This document shows positions 1 through 8,442 of a stretch of DNA of 64,000 nucleotides, one piece after another. Positions within the stretch are counted from its first letter, which is position 1, and each line of letters starts with the position of its first letter. The DNA is taken from positions 2,170,001 to 2,234,000 of the forward strand of contig NZ_CP114013.1 of assembly GCF_028416635.1 (NCBI RefSeq). Reading direction: 5' to 3'. The translations under genes and the position numbers were made by a program. Origin of the DNA: Baekduia alba. Lineage in GTDB: Bacteria > Actinomycetota > Thermoleophilia > Solirubrobacterales > Solirubrobacteraceae. Below the pieces are notes generated by a model. It did no database searches, was not told the origin of the DNA, and worked only from the letters and a program-made list of their open reading frames with translations.

Positions 1-2
1 TG

Positions 3-1502
3 CGCGGCACGCTCGGGGTCGACGCCATCTGGGTCGGGCCCTGCTACCGCTCGCCGCTGCTGGACCAGGGCTTCGACATCTCGGACTTCACCGACATCGA
101 GCCGACGTTCGGCGACCTCGCGACGTTCGACCGGCTCATCGCCGAGGCCCACGCCCGCGGCCTGAAGATCCTCGTCGACTACATCCCCAACCACAGCTCC
201 GACCAGCACCCGTGGTTCGTCGCGTCGCGGTCGTCGCGCGAGGACAGCAAGCGCGACTGGTACGTGTGGGCCGATCCCGCGCCCGACGGCGGCCCGCCCA
301 ACAACTGGACGGCGGAGATCGGCGGCTCGGTGTGGGAGCTCGACGCGGCCACCGGCCAGTACTACCTGCACACGCACCTGCGCGAGCAGCCCGACCTCAA
401 CTGGCGCAACCCCGAGGTCCGGGCCGCGATGCTCGACGTGCTGCGCTTCTGGCTGGGCCGCGGCGCCGACGGCGTGCGCATCGACGTCGCCCACATCCTG
501 ATGAAGGACCCCGAGCTGCGCGACAACCCGCCGAGCCCGCCGGGCCAGACCAATCCGTTCGAGCTGCAGCATCCGGAGTTCTTCGGCCAGCTGCACGTCA
601 ACGACCGGCGCCACCCCGACGTGCACGACGTGCTCGCCGAGATCCGCGGCGTCCTCGACGAGTTCGGCGCGGTCGCGATCGGCGAGATCGAGGCGATGGA
701 GTGGGACGCGTGGGCCGAGTACTACGGCCGCGACCTCGGCGGGCTGCACCTGCCGTTCGCGTTCAGGCTGATCGAGACCCCGTGGGAGGCCCCGGCGCTG
801 CGCGCGGTCGTGCGCTCGCTGGAGGCGGCGCTGCCGCCCGGCGCGTGGCCGGTCCTGGCGCTGAGCAACCACGACCGGTCGCGCCTGGCGACGCGGGTCG
901 GGAGCGCGCAGGCGCGGGTGGCGGCGATGCTGCTGCTCACGCTGCGCGGCACGCCGGTCTCCCTGTACGGCGACGAGCTGGGGCTGTGCGACCAGCCGGT
1001 GCCGCGCGAGCGCCAGCGCGATCACTTCGGGCTCACCGAGGGCGGCGTGTCGCACGACCCGGCGCGGACGCCGATGCCCTGGAGCGCCGCGCGCAACGGC
1101 GGGTTCTCGCCGGCCGACGAGCGCGACCTGTGGCTGCCGGTCAGCGCCGAGTACGCCTCCATCAACGTGGAGGCCCAGCTCGCCGACCCGGCGTCGATGC
1201 TCAACCTGTACCGGTCGCTGCTCGCCCTGCGCGCGGGCAGCGCCGCGCTGCGCGCCGGCGAGTACGCCGAGCACCCCGCGGGCGACGACCACTGCCTGGT
1301 CTACGAGCGCCGCTCCGGCGGCGAGCGCAAGCTCGTCGCGCTCAACCTGACCGACGCGCCCCGGCGCGTCGCGCTGCCCGGGGCCGACGGCGCGATCGTG
1401 CTGTCGACCGCCGGCGACCGCCGCGACGAGCCGGTGGCCGGCGCGGTTGAGCTCCGGCCCGCCGAGGGCGTCGTCGTCGACCTCGCCGGCGCGCCATCAT
1501 GA
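3..1502 (+). CDS. GH13 alpha-glucosidase / alpha-amylase family protein (5' partial)
   Basis: Cytoplasmic glycoside hydrolase family 13 enzyme, probably an alpha-glucosidase or oligo-1,6-glucosidase acting on short alpha-glucans. The reading frame is already open at the window edge, so the N-terminus is missing. The visible 499 residues hold the GH13 signatures: DYIPNHSS, then GVRIDVAH with the nucleophile Asp near residue 161 of the fragment, then GEIE with the acid/base Glu, then LSNHD with the third catalytic Asp. The C-terminal 80 residues look like the usual all-beta domain. The stop overlaps the next start as ATGA, so the downstream dehydrogenase is probably co-translated. The family is clear; the exact substrate is not. 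Confidence 0.93.
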   Translation, partial: RGTLGVDAIWVGPCYRSPLLDQGFDISDFTDIEPTFGDLATFDRLIAEAHARGLKILVDYIPNHSSDQHPWFVASRSSREDSKRDWYVWADPAPDGGPPNNWTAEIGGSVWELDAATGQYYLHTHLREQPDLNWRNPEVRAAMLDVLRFWLGRGADGVRIDVAHILMKDPELRDNPPSPPGQTNPFELQHPEFFGQLHVNDRRHPDVHDVLAEIRGVLDEFGAVAIGEIEAMEWDAWAEYYGRDLGGLHLPFAFRLIETPWEAPALRAVVRSLEAALPPGAWPVLALSNHDRSRLATRVGSAQARVAAMLLLTLRGTPVSLYGDELGLCDQPVPRERQRDHFGLTEGGVSHDPARTPMPWSAARNGGFSPADERDLWLPVSAEYASINVEAQLADPASMLNLYRSLLALRAGSAALRAGEYAEHPAGDDHCLVYERRSGGERKLVALNLTDAPRRVALPGADGAIVLSTAGDRRDEPVAGAVELRPAEGVVVDLAGAPS

Positions 1503-2500
1503 GCGCCGTGTCCCAGCCCGAAGCCGGCAGCAGCGCCTGCGTGGGCGCCGTCCTGAGCGCGCCGCGCACGCTCGCGGTCGTCGCGCGCGAGCTGCCGCCG
1601 CTGGGTCCGCGCGACGTCCTGGTCGCGGTCAGCCGCTGCGGCGTCTGCACCGGCGACGTGGACGCCTGGCTCGGCCGCTCCGCGCTCACGGAGCCCGAGC
1701 CGCTCGGGCACGAGCCGGCGGGCGTCGTCGTCGCCGTCGGCGCCGAGGTCACCCGCGTCGCGGTCGGCGAGCGCGTCGCGTGCTGGGTCGAGGAGGGCGG
1801 GTTCGCCGACCGCGTCGTCACCGACGAGCAGCACTGCTTCGCGGTCCCGGAGACGGTCGCGCATCCGGAGATGGCCGAGCCGCTGAGCTGCATCGTCAAC
1901 GCGGTGGAGCTCGCCGCGCCGGCGCTGGCCGACGACGTCGTGATCGTCGGTGCGGGGTTCATGGGGTTGTTGCTCCAGCTCGTGCTGCAGGCGCGCGGTC
2001 CGCGCACGGTCACGGTCGCCGACGTCCGGCCGGGCGCGCTGGCGCGCGCGGCCGCGCTCGGCGCGACCCACACCGTCGACACGTCGCGGGAAGACCTCCG
2101 CGCGCGCGTGGCGGAGATCACCGGCGGGCGCGGCGCCGACGTCGCCTTCGAGGTCACGGGCAGCAACATCGGCCTCGACCTCGCCGCCGCGGCCACGCGG
2201 ATGAGCGGCAAGCTCGCCGTCGTCGGCTACCACCAGGGCGGCACGCGCGAGATCGCGCTGGGCGAGTGGAACTGGATGGCCTACACCATCGTCAACGCCC
2301 ACTTCCGCGACAAGCAGGTCATCCTGGGCGGGATGCGCACCGCGCTGCGGCTGATGGAGGCCGGCGTCGTCGACGTCGCACCGCTGATCAGCCACCGCTT
2401 CGCGCTCGACCGCATCGACGAGGCGTTCGCGACCGCGGCGGCCAAGCCGGACGACTTCGTCAAGGCCGTCATCCTGACCGGCGACGACGAGCGGGGCTGA
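1499..2500 (+). CDS. Zinc-dependent medium-chain alcohol dehydrogenase family protein
   Basis: NAD(P)-dependent medium-chain dehydrogenase of 333 residues. The N-terminal GroES-like domain carries CGVCTGD (Cys47, Cys50) and GHEPAG (His71, Glu72), consistent with a catalytic zinc site. The Rossmann domain has a GAGFMG nucleotide-binding loop near residue 155. The four-cysteine structural zinc loop typical of many relatives is not obvious. The start ATG overlaps the stop of the GH13 gene, so the two are likely one transcript and the substrate may be a sugar or polyol. Substrate assignment is inference; family assignment is firm. Confidence 0.88.
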   Translation: MSAVSQPEAGSSACVGAVLSAPRTLAVVARELPPLGPRDVLVAVSRCGVCTGDVDAWLGRSALTEPEPLGHEPAGVVVAVGAEVTRVAVGERVACWVEEGGFADRVVTDEQHCFAVPETVAHPEMAEPLSCIVNAVELAAPALADDVVIVGAGFMGLLLQLVLQARGPRTVTVADVRPGALARAAALGATHTVDTSREDLRARVAEITGGRGADVAFEVTGSNIGLDLAAAATRMSGKLAVVGYHQGGTREIALGEWNWMAYTIVNAHFRDKQVILGGMRTALRLMEAGVVDVAPLISHRFALDRIDEAFATAAAKPDDFVKAVILTGDDERG

Positions 2501-2515
2501 GCCCGCCCGCGCCGG

Positions 2516-2971
2516 TCAGCGGTCGCGGCGCAGGGCGATCGCGGCGCCGGAGCGCCGCTCGTCGACCAGCTTGCGCAGGCCGGCGACGGCGGCCGCGATC
2601 TCGCGCTGCGTGAGGACCGTGGCCAGGCCGGCGTGCAGCTGGCGCTCGGCCTCGGTCACCGCCCGGGCGGCGCGGGCGCCGGCGGGCGTGAGGGTCAGCT
2701 CGATGGCGCGGCGGTCGCCGTCGCGCTCGCCGCGTTCCAGCAGGCCGGCCGCGACGACCGAGGCGACGAGCCGGCTCGGGCTGCCGCCCTCGCAGACCAG
2801 GCGCTCGCCGATCTCGCGCACGGTCAGGGACCGGTCGGCGTCGCGCACGGCGGCGAGCACCTCGGCCTGCGCGGCGGTCAGGCCGCTGGGCTTGAGGAGC
2901 TCGGCGAACGCGCGGGCGCCTTCCCGCTGCGCGCCGAGGATCAGGTACCGCAGCTCTTCGACCGGCTCCAT
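2516..2971 (-). CDS. MarR family transcriptional regulator
   Basis: A winged-helix repressor-type protein of 151 residues. The fold is recognisable from the recognition region LTVREIGERLVCEGGSPSR followed by VVAAGLLERG and the wing around RDGDRRAIELTLTPAG. I chose the ATG at 2971 rather than the in-frame upstream start at 3004, because a perfect TGACGCGTCA palindrome sits at 2987-2996, just upstream of 2971, as expected for an operator. It is the last gene of a leftward run with the SRPBCC and metallo-hydrolase genes. The same palindrome recurs twice at the head of that run, so it probably regulates the operon and itself. Confidence 0.88.
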   Translation of the reverse strand: MEPVEELRYLILGAQREGARAFAELLKPSGLTAAQAEVLAAVRDADRSLTVREIGERLVCEGGSPSRLVASVVAAGLLERGERDGDRRAIELTLTPAGARAARAVTEAERQLHAGLATVLTQREIAAAVAGLRKLVDERRSGAAIALRRDR

Positions 2972-2986
2972 CGCGTCGAAGCTACA

Positions 2987-2996
2987 TGACGCGTCA
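2987..2996. promoter_or_regulatory. TGACNNGTCA palindrome before the MarR gene
   Basis: Perfect palindrome TGACGCGTCA, 16 bp upstream of the chosen MarR start and overlapping the stop codon of the SRPBCC gene. It shares the TGACNNGTCA form with two sites at the head of the same operon (4295-4304 and 4337-4346). The likely ligand is the MarR protein itself. Confidence 0.6.
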
Positions 2997-3428
2997 CCGG
3001 ACATCGAGGACGCCGGCCAGCGTCGCGAAGTTCGCCTCGAGGCCGCGCCGGACGAAGCCGGCCGCGAGCGGACCGGTCAGCGCGGCGGCGCGGCCCAGCT
3101 CGACCTCGGCGTCCAGCGCCAGCACGGTGCCGCCGTCGTCGGCGTCGTCGAGCGTGTAGTGATAGGTGAACGGCGTCGGGCCGTCGACCGTCCGGAGCGT
3201 GAGCGCCGAGGACGGGACGATCGCGACGAGCTCGAGCTCGTTGGTCGCCGGGCCGGAGGGGAGGTCGCGGCGCATGACGTACCGGGCGCCCGCGGTGGGG
3301 CGCGCCGGCGTCCGGGGCGTGACCGACCGCACCGCGGAGCTCCACTCCGGCAGCGTGCGCAGATCCGAGATGTAGGCGAACACCTCGTCGCGCCGGCGCG
3401 CGAGGCGGCCGGTGACCGCGAGGCGCAT
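2994..3428 (-). CDS. SRPBCC family protein (polyketide cyclase/START-like)
   Basis: A 144-residue small ligand-binding protein of the SRPBCC/Bet v1-like fold. The N-terminus MRLAVTGRLARRRDEVFAYISD followed by LPEWSSAV is the usual family opening, with the first strand, the helix and the conserved Trp. There is no signal peptide, so it is cytoplasmic. The start codon overlaps the stop of the metallo-hydrolase gene, and the MarR gene follows after 22 bp, so all three are one operon. The ligand is unknown; hydrophobic small molecules are typical for the fold. Confidence 0.85.
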   Translation of the reverse strand: MRLAVTGRLARRRDEVFAYISDLRTLPEWSSAVRSVTPRTPARPTAGARYVMRRDLPSGPATNELELVAIVPSSALTLRTVDGPTPFTYHYTLDDADDGGTVLALDAEVELGRAAALTGPLAAGFVRRGLEANFATLAGVLDVR

Positions 3429-4300
3429 CACGCCGCCACCTTCGGCGCCGAAGTGACCTGCCGCGCGAGCAGCCGCGCGACCGACTCCGGGTCGTGGGTC
3501 GGCAGGTAGATCGTCGGCCGCCGCGCGACCAGCTCCTGGATGCGGCCGACGGACTCGCGCGCGCGGGCGACGTCGGGCGTCACGCCGTCGACGACGCCGT
3601 CGAGCATCAGCCGCTCGGTGTAGGACGCGTCGCCGGCCAGGAGGACCACGGTGTCGCCGTCCTCGACCGCGACCGACAGGTGGCCGGGCGTGTGGCCGGG
3701 CGTGGGGAGGAGGTGCACGTCGCCGGCGGCAGTGAGGGTCGTGCTCGTCGCGAACGGTCCGAACCGCCCGTCGCCGAAGTCGGCGAGCGTGGGCGCGAAG
3801 TCCGCGGGCCAGTGCTGCGGCAGGAAGCCGCGGACCTTGCCCAGCAGGCCCTTGGCGAACCTGTAGTCCTTCTCGGAGCACACGATCTCGCTGCGCGCGA
3901 CGTCGGGGAGGCCGCCGGCGTGGTCGGTGTGGAAGTGCGTGAGGACGACCCGGCGCACGTCCTCGGGCGCGAAGCCGAGCCGCCGCAGCTGGGCGCCGAT
4001 GCCGTCCTCGGCGGCGACGTGCTCGCGCAGGCCGAAGCGGAAGTAGGGCTGCCAGCGCGTGAAGTACCCGGGCTCGGCGACGCGCGGCGTCTCGCCGGTG
4101 TCGACGAGGATCAGGCCCTCCGGGTGCTCGATCAGCCAGGCGAGGATCGGCAGCGGCTCGGTCCAGCGCCCGTCGGCGAGGACGCGGGCGAGGTTGCGGC
4201 GCGACCGCCCACCGCCGTCGCGCTGGCGCTCCTTGACGGCGACGGTGCCGGTCTGGAGGGCGTGGATGCGGATGCCGTTGTCGAGCGAGATAGATGACAT
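3428..4300 (-). CDS. MBL-fold metallo-hydrolase (lactonase-like)
   Basis: A 290-residue metallo-beta-lactamase-fold hydrolase. The dinuclear metal site is visible as THFHTDHAGG (His122, His124, Asp126, His127), a later TPGHTPGHLS histidine and LAGDASYTE with the bridging Asp. The pattern resembles N-acyl-homoserine-lactone lactonases and related lactonases, but the substrate cannot be fixed from sequence. The ATG at 4300 is preferred over upstream in-frame starts at 4309 and 4342: a TTGACA/CACTAT promoter places transcription start at or next to this ATG, suggesting a leaderless message. First gene of the operon with SRPBCC and MarR. Confidence 0.87.
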   Translation of the reverse strand: MSSISLDNGIRIHALQTGTVAVKERQRDGGGRSRRNLARVLADGRWTEPLPILAWLIEHPEGLILVDTGETPRVAEPGYFTRWQPYFRFGLREHVAAEDGIGAQLRRLGFAPEDVRRVVLTHFHTDHAGGLPDVARSEIVCSEKDYRFAKGLLGKVRGFLPQHWPADFAPTLADFGDGRFGPFATSTTLTAAGDVHLLPTPGHTPGHLSVAVEDGDTVVLLAGDASYTERLMLDGVVDGVTPDVARARESVGRIQELVARRPTIYLPTHDPESVARLLARQVTSAPKVAA

Positions 4301-4346
4301 GTCACGCATAGTGACCGACCGCGAGGCCGATGTCAATGACACGTCA
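4295..4346 (-). promoter_or_regulatory. Promoter with two flanking TGACNNGTCA operators
   Basis: On the minus strand a -35 TTGACA (4336-4331) and a -10-like CACTAT (4313-4308) are separated by 17 bp. A palindrome TGACACGTCA lies at 4337-4346, abutting the -35. A second, TGACATGTCA, lies at 4295-4304 and contains the ATG of the metallo-hydrolase gene. Binding at both sites would bracket the polymerase site. Both match the site in front of the MarR gene. Confidence 0.6.
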
Positions 4347-4375
4347 CGTATTTTTGTCCCGCCGGGCGATGCCGT

Positions 4376-5608
4376 CTACGCCGACCCGCGCGCGCCCAGC
4401 CAGCGCGTGATCTCCAGCGCGAGGGCGACCGCCAGCATCCGGCCTTCGAGCGGCGCGGGGAGGAGCTGCTGGGCGCGGTCCAGGCGCTTGATGATCGTGT
4501 TGCGGTGGGTGAACAGCACCTCGGCGGTGCGCTTGGCGTTGCTGCCCTCGGCCAGGTAGGTCCGCAGCGTGTCGCGGAGCTCGGGGGCGGCGGAGGCGAG
4601 CGGGCCGAGCGTGCGCTCGACGAAGGCCTGGGCGCGGTCCTCGTCGTGGGTGGCGAGCGCGACGACCTGGACGTCGTCGTAGGTGGCGACGCGCGCGTCG
4701 CCGGGCGTGCGCTGCAGCAGGCGCTGGGTGTCGAGCGCGTCGAGGTGGCTGCGGCGGAACCCCTCGATGCCGGCCGCCGCCGGGCCGAGCGCGATGCGCA
4801 CCTCGGGCAGCGCGTCCAGCGCCGCGCGCAGGACGTCGGGATCGAGCGCGTGCTCTCCGGAGACCCACACCCACAGCGCGGCGGCGCCGGCGATGACGAT
4901 CAGGGGGCGCCGGCCGCCGGCGGCCTGCGCGAGCGCCTCGGCCGCCGCCTCGAGCGCGACCTGGTCGGGCTCGGCCCGGTCGCTGAACACGATCGCGGCG
5001 ACGTGGCGGCGGTCGAGGGCGTAGTTCAGGCGCGCCGACGCGCGGTCCTGGTGGATCGGGGCGCCCTCGACGAGCAGCGTCACGATCTCCAGGCGCTCGG
5101 CGTGGGTGCCGCTGCGCAGCCGGACGCGCTCCAGCGCCACCTGCTCGCTGATGGCGGCGATCGTCGCGTCGACGAACGTGAAGATCGAGTTGGCGGTGAC
5201 GTCGAGCAGCTCGCTGAGCTCGTCGGGGTCGGACGTGAGGGTGAACGCCGTGGCCATCCACAGCCGCCACGACGCGTTCTGGCCGGTGCGGTAGGAATCC
5301 AGCGTCAGCGTGTCGAGCCCGCGGCGGACAAGGTCGCGGGCGATGCCCAGCGTCTCGGGGCCGACGTTCGGCACGACCGGCGCGCCCGGGTCGCGCAGGT
5401 TGGCCTCGGCCCAGTGCGTCAGGTTGGCGCGGTTGGTCCGGCGGATCGCGGCGACGAGCGTCGGGTCGGCCAGCACGGCCGGGTCGGCGTTGGCGATCGT
5501 GACCGCGTCGATCTGGTCGAAGGTCGCCGCCGGCGCGGCCAGCAGGCCCTCGACGCCCGTCCGGATCAGCTCGGCCACCCGCGGCGACGGGCGCTCCCAC
5601 GTAGGCAT
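4376..5608 (-). CDS. PucR/CdaR-type helix-turn-helix transcriptional regulator
   Basis: A 410-residue regulator. The C-terminal 70 residues carry the PucR-type HTH: LRTYLAEGSNAKRTAEVLF, then THRNTIIKRLDRAQQLL. The central part fits the GGDEF-like domain usual in CdaR/PucR proteins, and the N-terminal 150 residues resemble the sensory domain often found there. The ATG at 5608 opens MPTWERPS. It is divergent from the monooxygenase gene across a 75-bp gap that contains an 8-bp direct repeat, so it most likely controls the monooxygenase/SDR pair. PucR-family proteins are commonly activators of catabolic genes; the effector here is unknown. Confidence 0.85.
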   Translation of the reverse strand: MPTWERPSPRVAELIRTGVEGLLAAPAATFDQIDAVTIANADPAVLADPTLVAAIRRTNRANLTHWAEANLRDPGAPVVPNVGPETLGIARDLVRRGLDTLTLDSYRTGQNASWRLWMATAFTLTSDPDELSELLDVTANSIFTFVDATIAAISEQVALERVRLRSGTHAERLEIVTLLVEGAPIHQDRASARLNYALDRRHVAAIVFSDRAEPDQVALEAAAEALAQAAGGRRPLIVIAGAAALWVWVSGEHALDPDVLRAALDALPEVRIALGPAAAGIEGFRRSHLDALDTQRLLQRTPGDARVATYDDVQVVALATHDEDRAQAFVERTLGPLASAAPELRDTLRTYLAEGSNAKRTAEVLFTHRNTIIKRLDRAQQLLPAPLEGRMLAVALALEITRWLGARGSA

Positions 5609-5628
5609 AGCGCACACCGTATAGCGCA
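5607..5628. promoter_or_regulatory. Direct repeat ATAGCGCA in the PucR/monooxygenase gap
   Basis: Two copies of ATAGCGCA, at 5607-5614 and 5621-5628, with 14-bp spacing, overlap the PucR start and lie in the only intergenic space between the divergent genes. The arrangement suits a regulator binding tandem sites, but no binding evidence is visible beyond the repeat itself. Confidence 0.35.
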
Positions 5629-5683
5629 AAGAGTGGGCACAAGCACCACCAGATTTGCGGAGCGCTCGGGCATCCTGAAGGGC

Positions 5684-7192
5684 ATGAGCGCTCCAGCGGT
5701 CGAGCATGTCGATGTCCTCGTGGTCGGTGCCGGCCTGTCGGGCATCGGCGCGGCCTGGCACCTGCAGGACAAGCAGCCGGGCAAGTCCTACGCCATCCTC
5801 GAGGCACGCGCGGCCAGCGGCGGGACGTGGGACCTGTTCCGCTACCCGGGCATCCGCTCGGACTCCGACCTCTCGACGTTCGCCTACGCCTTCAAGCCGT
5901 GGACGGGGGAGAAGGCGATCGCCGACGGGCCGGAGATCCTGGAGTACATCCGCGCCACCGCGCGCGACGCCGGCATCGACCAGCACATCCGCTACGGCCA
6001 CCGCGTCGTCCGCGCGGCGTGGTCGAGCGACCAGGCGCGCTGGACGGTCGAGGCCGAGCGGACCGACACGGGCCAGACCGTCGCGCTGACGGCGAGCTGG
6101 CTCTTCTGCGCGTCGGGCTACTACCGCTACGACGAGGGCTTCACCCCGCGCTTCGCGGGCGTCGAGGACTTCGGCGGCCAAGTCGTCCACCCGCAGCACT
6201 GGCCCGAGGACCTGGACGTCTCCGGCCGGCGCGTGGTCGTCATCGGCAGCGGCGCCACCGCCGTCACGCTCGTGCCGGCGCTCGCCGCCCAGGGCGCGCA
6301 CGTGACGATGCTGCAGCGCTCGCCCAGCTACATCCTGCCGCTGCCGTCGCGCGATCCCATCGCCGACCGGCTGCGCAAGTGGTTCGGCGACGCGCGCGGC
6401 CACGAGCTGACGCGGCGCAAGAACATCTGGCGCCAGCGCAAGCTGTACGCCTTCTGCCAGAAGCGCCCGGCGCTCGCGCGCCGGATCATCCGCTGGGTCA
6501 CGTCCAAGCAGCTGCCGGGCTTCGACCTCGACACGCACTTCACCCCCAAGTACGACCCGTGGGACCAGCGGCTGTGCGCGGTCCCGGACGGCGACCTGTT
6601 CCGCGCGCTGCGCAAGGGCGACGCCGAGATCGCCACCGACGCGATCGACACGTTCACCGAGCGCGGGTTGCGCCTGGCGTCCGGGACCGAGCTGGAGGCC
6701 GACGTCATCGTCACCGCGACCGGCCTGAACCTGCTGATCTTCGGCGGGGTGGAGGTCCAGGTCGACGGCGCGCCGGTGGCGCCCGCCGACACGCTGGCCT
6801 TCAAGGGGATGATGCTCAGCGGTGTGCCGAACTTCGCGTTCGCGATCGGCTACACGAACTCGTCGTGGACGCTGAAGGTCGACCTCGTCTGCGAGCACCT
6901 CTGCCGCGTGTTGTCGCACATGGACGCGCGCGGCCTGGACCAGGTGGTGCCGGTCGCCGGCGACGCCGCGCAGGAGACGCGCCCGCTGCTGGACTTCTCG
7001 GCCGGCTACGTGCAGCGCTCGCTGTCCCAGCTGCCGCGCCAGGGCGCGAGCGCCCCGTGGCACCTGGCGATGGACTACCGCGAGGACGTCGAGCACCTGC
7101 GGCGCGGCCCGGTCGAGGACCCGGCGCTGCGGTTCGCGCGCCGCACGGTGGACGCCGGCGGCGTGGTGCCGGCCGTCGAGGTCGCGGCGTGA
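5684..7192 (+). CDS. Flavin-containing monooxygenase, Baeyer-Villiger type
   Basis: A 502-residue FAD/NADPH enzyme that should insert one oxygen atom into a ketone to give an ester or lactone, or oxygenate a heteroatom. Evidence: FAD-binding GAGLSG at 15-20, the Baeyer-Villiger fingerprint F-x-G-x3-H-x3-W exactly matched by FGGQVVHPQHW at 163-173, and the NADPH-binding GSGATA at 188-193. Length is typical of single-chain type I enzymes. The start is the ATG opening MSAPAVEH. Its stop overlaps the GTG of the next SDR gene (GTGA), which could supply or remove the carbonyl substrate. Probably controlled by the divergent PucR protein. Confidence 0.92.
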   Translation: MSAPAVEHVDVLVVGAGLSGIGAAWHLQDKQPGKSYAILEARAASGGTWDLFRYPGIRSDSDLSTFAYAFKPWTGEKAIADGPEILEYIRATARDAGIDQHIRYGHRVVRAAWSSDQARWTVEAERTDTGQTVALTASWLFCASGYYRYDEGFTPRFAGVEDFGGQVVHPQHWPEDLDVSGRRVVVIGSGATAVTLVPALAAQGAHVTMLQRSPSYILPLPSRDPIADRLRKWFGDARGHELTRRKNIWRQRKLYAFCQKRPALARRIIRWVTSKQLPGFDLDTHFTPKYDPWDQRLCAVPDGDLFRALRKGDAEIATDAIDTFTERGLRLASGTELEADVIVTATGLNLLIFGGVEVQVDGAPVAPADTLAFKGMMLSGVPNFAFAIGYTNSSWTLKVDLVCEHLCRVLSHMDARGLDQVVPVAGDAAQETRPLLDFSAGYVQRSLSQLPRQGASAPWHLAMDYREDVEHLRRGPVEDPALRFARRTVDAGGVVPAVEVAA

Positions 7193-8031
7193 GCGCCGTG
7201 AGCGGCAAGGTCTGCGCGGTCACCGGCGCCGGCTCGGGCATCGGCCGCGCGCTCGCGCTGCGCCTCGCCCGCCGCGGCGCCCGCCTGGCGCTGGCCGACC
7301 GCGACGCGGCCGGCCTGGAGGTCACGGCCGGTGCGGTCCGCGACGCCGGCGCCGACGTCCAGACCCAGGCGCTGGACGTCAGCGACCGCGACGCCGTCGT
7401 GGCCTGGGCCGGCGCGGTCGCCACGCAGTTCGGCGTCGTCCATCAGATCTACAACAACGCGGGCATCGCGTTCTCACGGACCGTCGAGGCGTCCGAGTGG
7501 GCCGACTACGAGCGCGTGCTCGGCGTCAACCTCTGGGGCGTCATCCACGGCACGAAGGCGTTCCTGCCGCACGTCATCGCCTCCGGCGACGGCCACGTCG
7601 TCAACGTCTCCAGCCTCAACGGCTACCTCGCCCAGCAGCAGATGAGCCACTACGTCACCTCGAAGTTCGCGGTCCGCGGCTTCACCGAGACGCTGCGGGT
7701 CGAGATGCTCGCCGCCGGCCATCGCGTCGGCGTCACCGTCGTGCACCCCGGCGGCATCAAGACGAGCATCGCCGACAACGCCCTCGAGGAGGCCCGCCGG
7801 CTGGGGCTCCCGCTCACCGCGGCCGACGAGGCGCGGCGCAGGTTCTACAACGACAAGCTCCTGCGCATGGACCCGGCCGAGGCCGCCGAGATCATCGTCA
7901 AGGGCGTGGAGGCGGGCCGATCGCGCGTCCGCGTCGGCAGCGACGCCAAGGTCGTCGACCTGCTCGTGCGCGCCCTTCCGTCGCTGCATCCCCGGCTCGT
8001 CGTCGCCTTCGACAAGCGCCTGCGGCGGTAG
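7189..8031 (+). CDS. SDR family NAD(P)-dependent oxidoreductase
   Basis: A 280-residue classical short-chain dehydrogenase. Visible are the cofactor loop TGAGSGIG (residues 12-19), NNAG, a catalytic Ser in NVSSLN and the YxxxK pair (Tyr155, Lys159 in HYVTSKF). The GTG at 7189 overlaps the monooxygenase stop codon, so translation is coupled. A second GTG nine bases on is an alternative start. In the context of a Baeyer-Villiger monooxygenase a role in alcohol-to-ketone oxidation is plausible, but this is inference. Confidence 0.92.
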   Translation: MSAVSGKVCAVTGAGSGIGRALALRLARRGARLALADRDAAGLEVTAGAVRDAGADVQTQALDVSDRDAVVAWAGAVATQFGVVHQIYNNAGIAFSRTVEASEWADYERVLGVNLWGVIHGTKAFLPHVIASGDGHVVNVSSLNGYLAQQQMSHYVTSKFAVRGFTETLRVEMLAAGHRVGVTVVHPGGIKTSIADNALEEARRLGLPLTAADEARRRFYNDKLLRMDPAEAAEIIVKGVEAGRSRVRVGSDAKVVDLLVRALPSLHPRLVVAFDKRLRR

Positions 8032-8043
8032 CCGGTCGGGCGG

Positions 8044-8442
8044 TCAGCGCGGGCCGAGCACCGCCTGGGTCTGCGTGGTCTTGGCGACGAGGCGGCCGCC
8101 GGCGTCGCGGGTCTCGGTCTCGACGACGATCAGCGTGCGGCCGGCCTTCAACGGGGTCGCCGTGGCGGTGACCGTCCCCTCGCGAACCGCGGCGAGCAGG
8201 TTGGTCTTGGACTCGACGGTGGTCGTCCCGGCGGCGCCGTCGGGCAGGTTGAGGAACGCGCAGACGGCGCCGGCGGTGTCGGCGAGGCTCATCAGCGCGC
8301 CGCCGTGCAGCACGCCGCCGGCGGTGGACAGCTCCCGGCGGTGGTCGAGCGCGAGCACCACGGCCTGCGGCGCGGCGTCATCGACGCGGATCCCGAGGGT
8401 GCCGGCCAGCGGGACGAGGTCACCGAGCTGCTCTGACGTCAT
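8044..8442 (-). CDS. PaaI-type hotdog-fold thioesterase
   Basis: A 132-residue hotdog-fold acyl-CoA thioesterase of the PaaI/YbdB type. The catalytic-loop signature GGVLHGGALMSLADTAG lies at 42-58, with HGG at 46-48 and the conserved Asp in LAD, and a C-terminal strand region TLIVVETETRDAGGRLVAKTTQ follows. The ATG at 8442 fits the family length. The frame stays open upstream into a doubtful small membrane ORF (8443-8769), so a longer fused product cannot be excluded. The gene converges with the SDR gene, 12 bp away. Confidence 0.87.
   Translation of the reverse strand: MTSEQLGDLVPLAGTLGIRVDDAAPQAVVLALDHRRELSTAGGVLHGGALMSLADTAGAVCAFLNLPDGAAGTTTVESKTNLLAAVREGTVTATATPLKAGRTLIVVETETRDAGGRLVAKTTQTQAVLGPR

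Noticed and set aside
212-1450. Arg-rich open frame overlapping the GH13 gene
   Set aside because: Low-complexity Arg/Ala/Gly sequence out of frame with clear GH13 motifs; a composition artefact.
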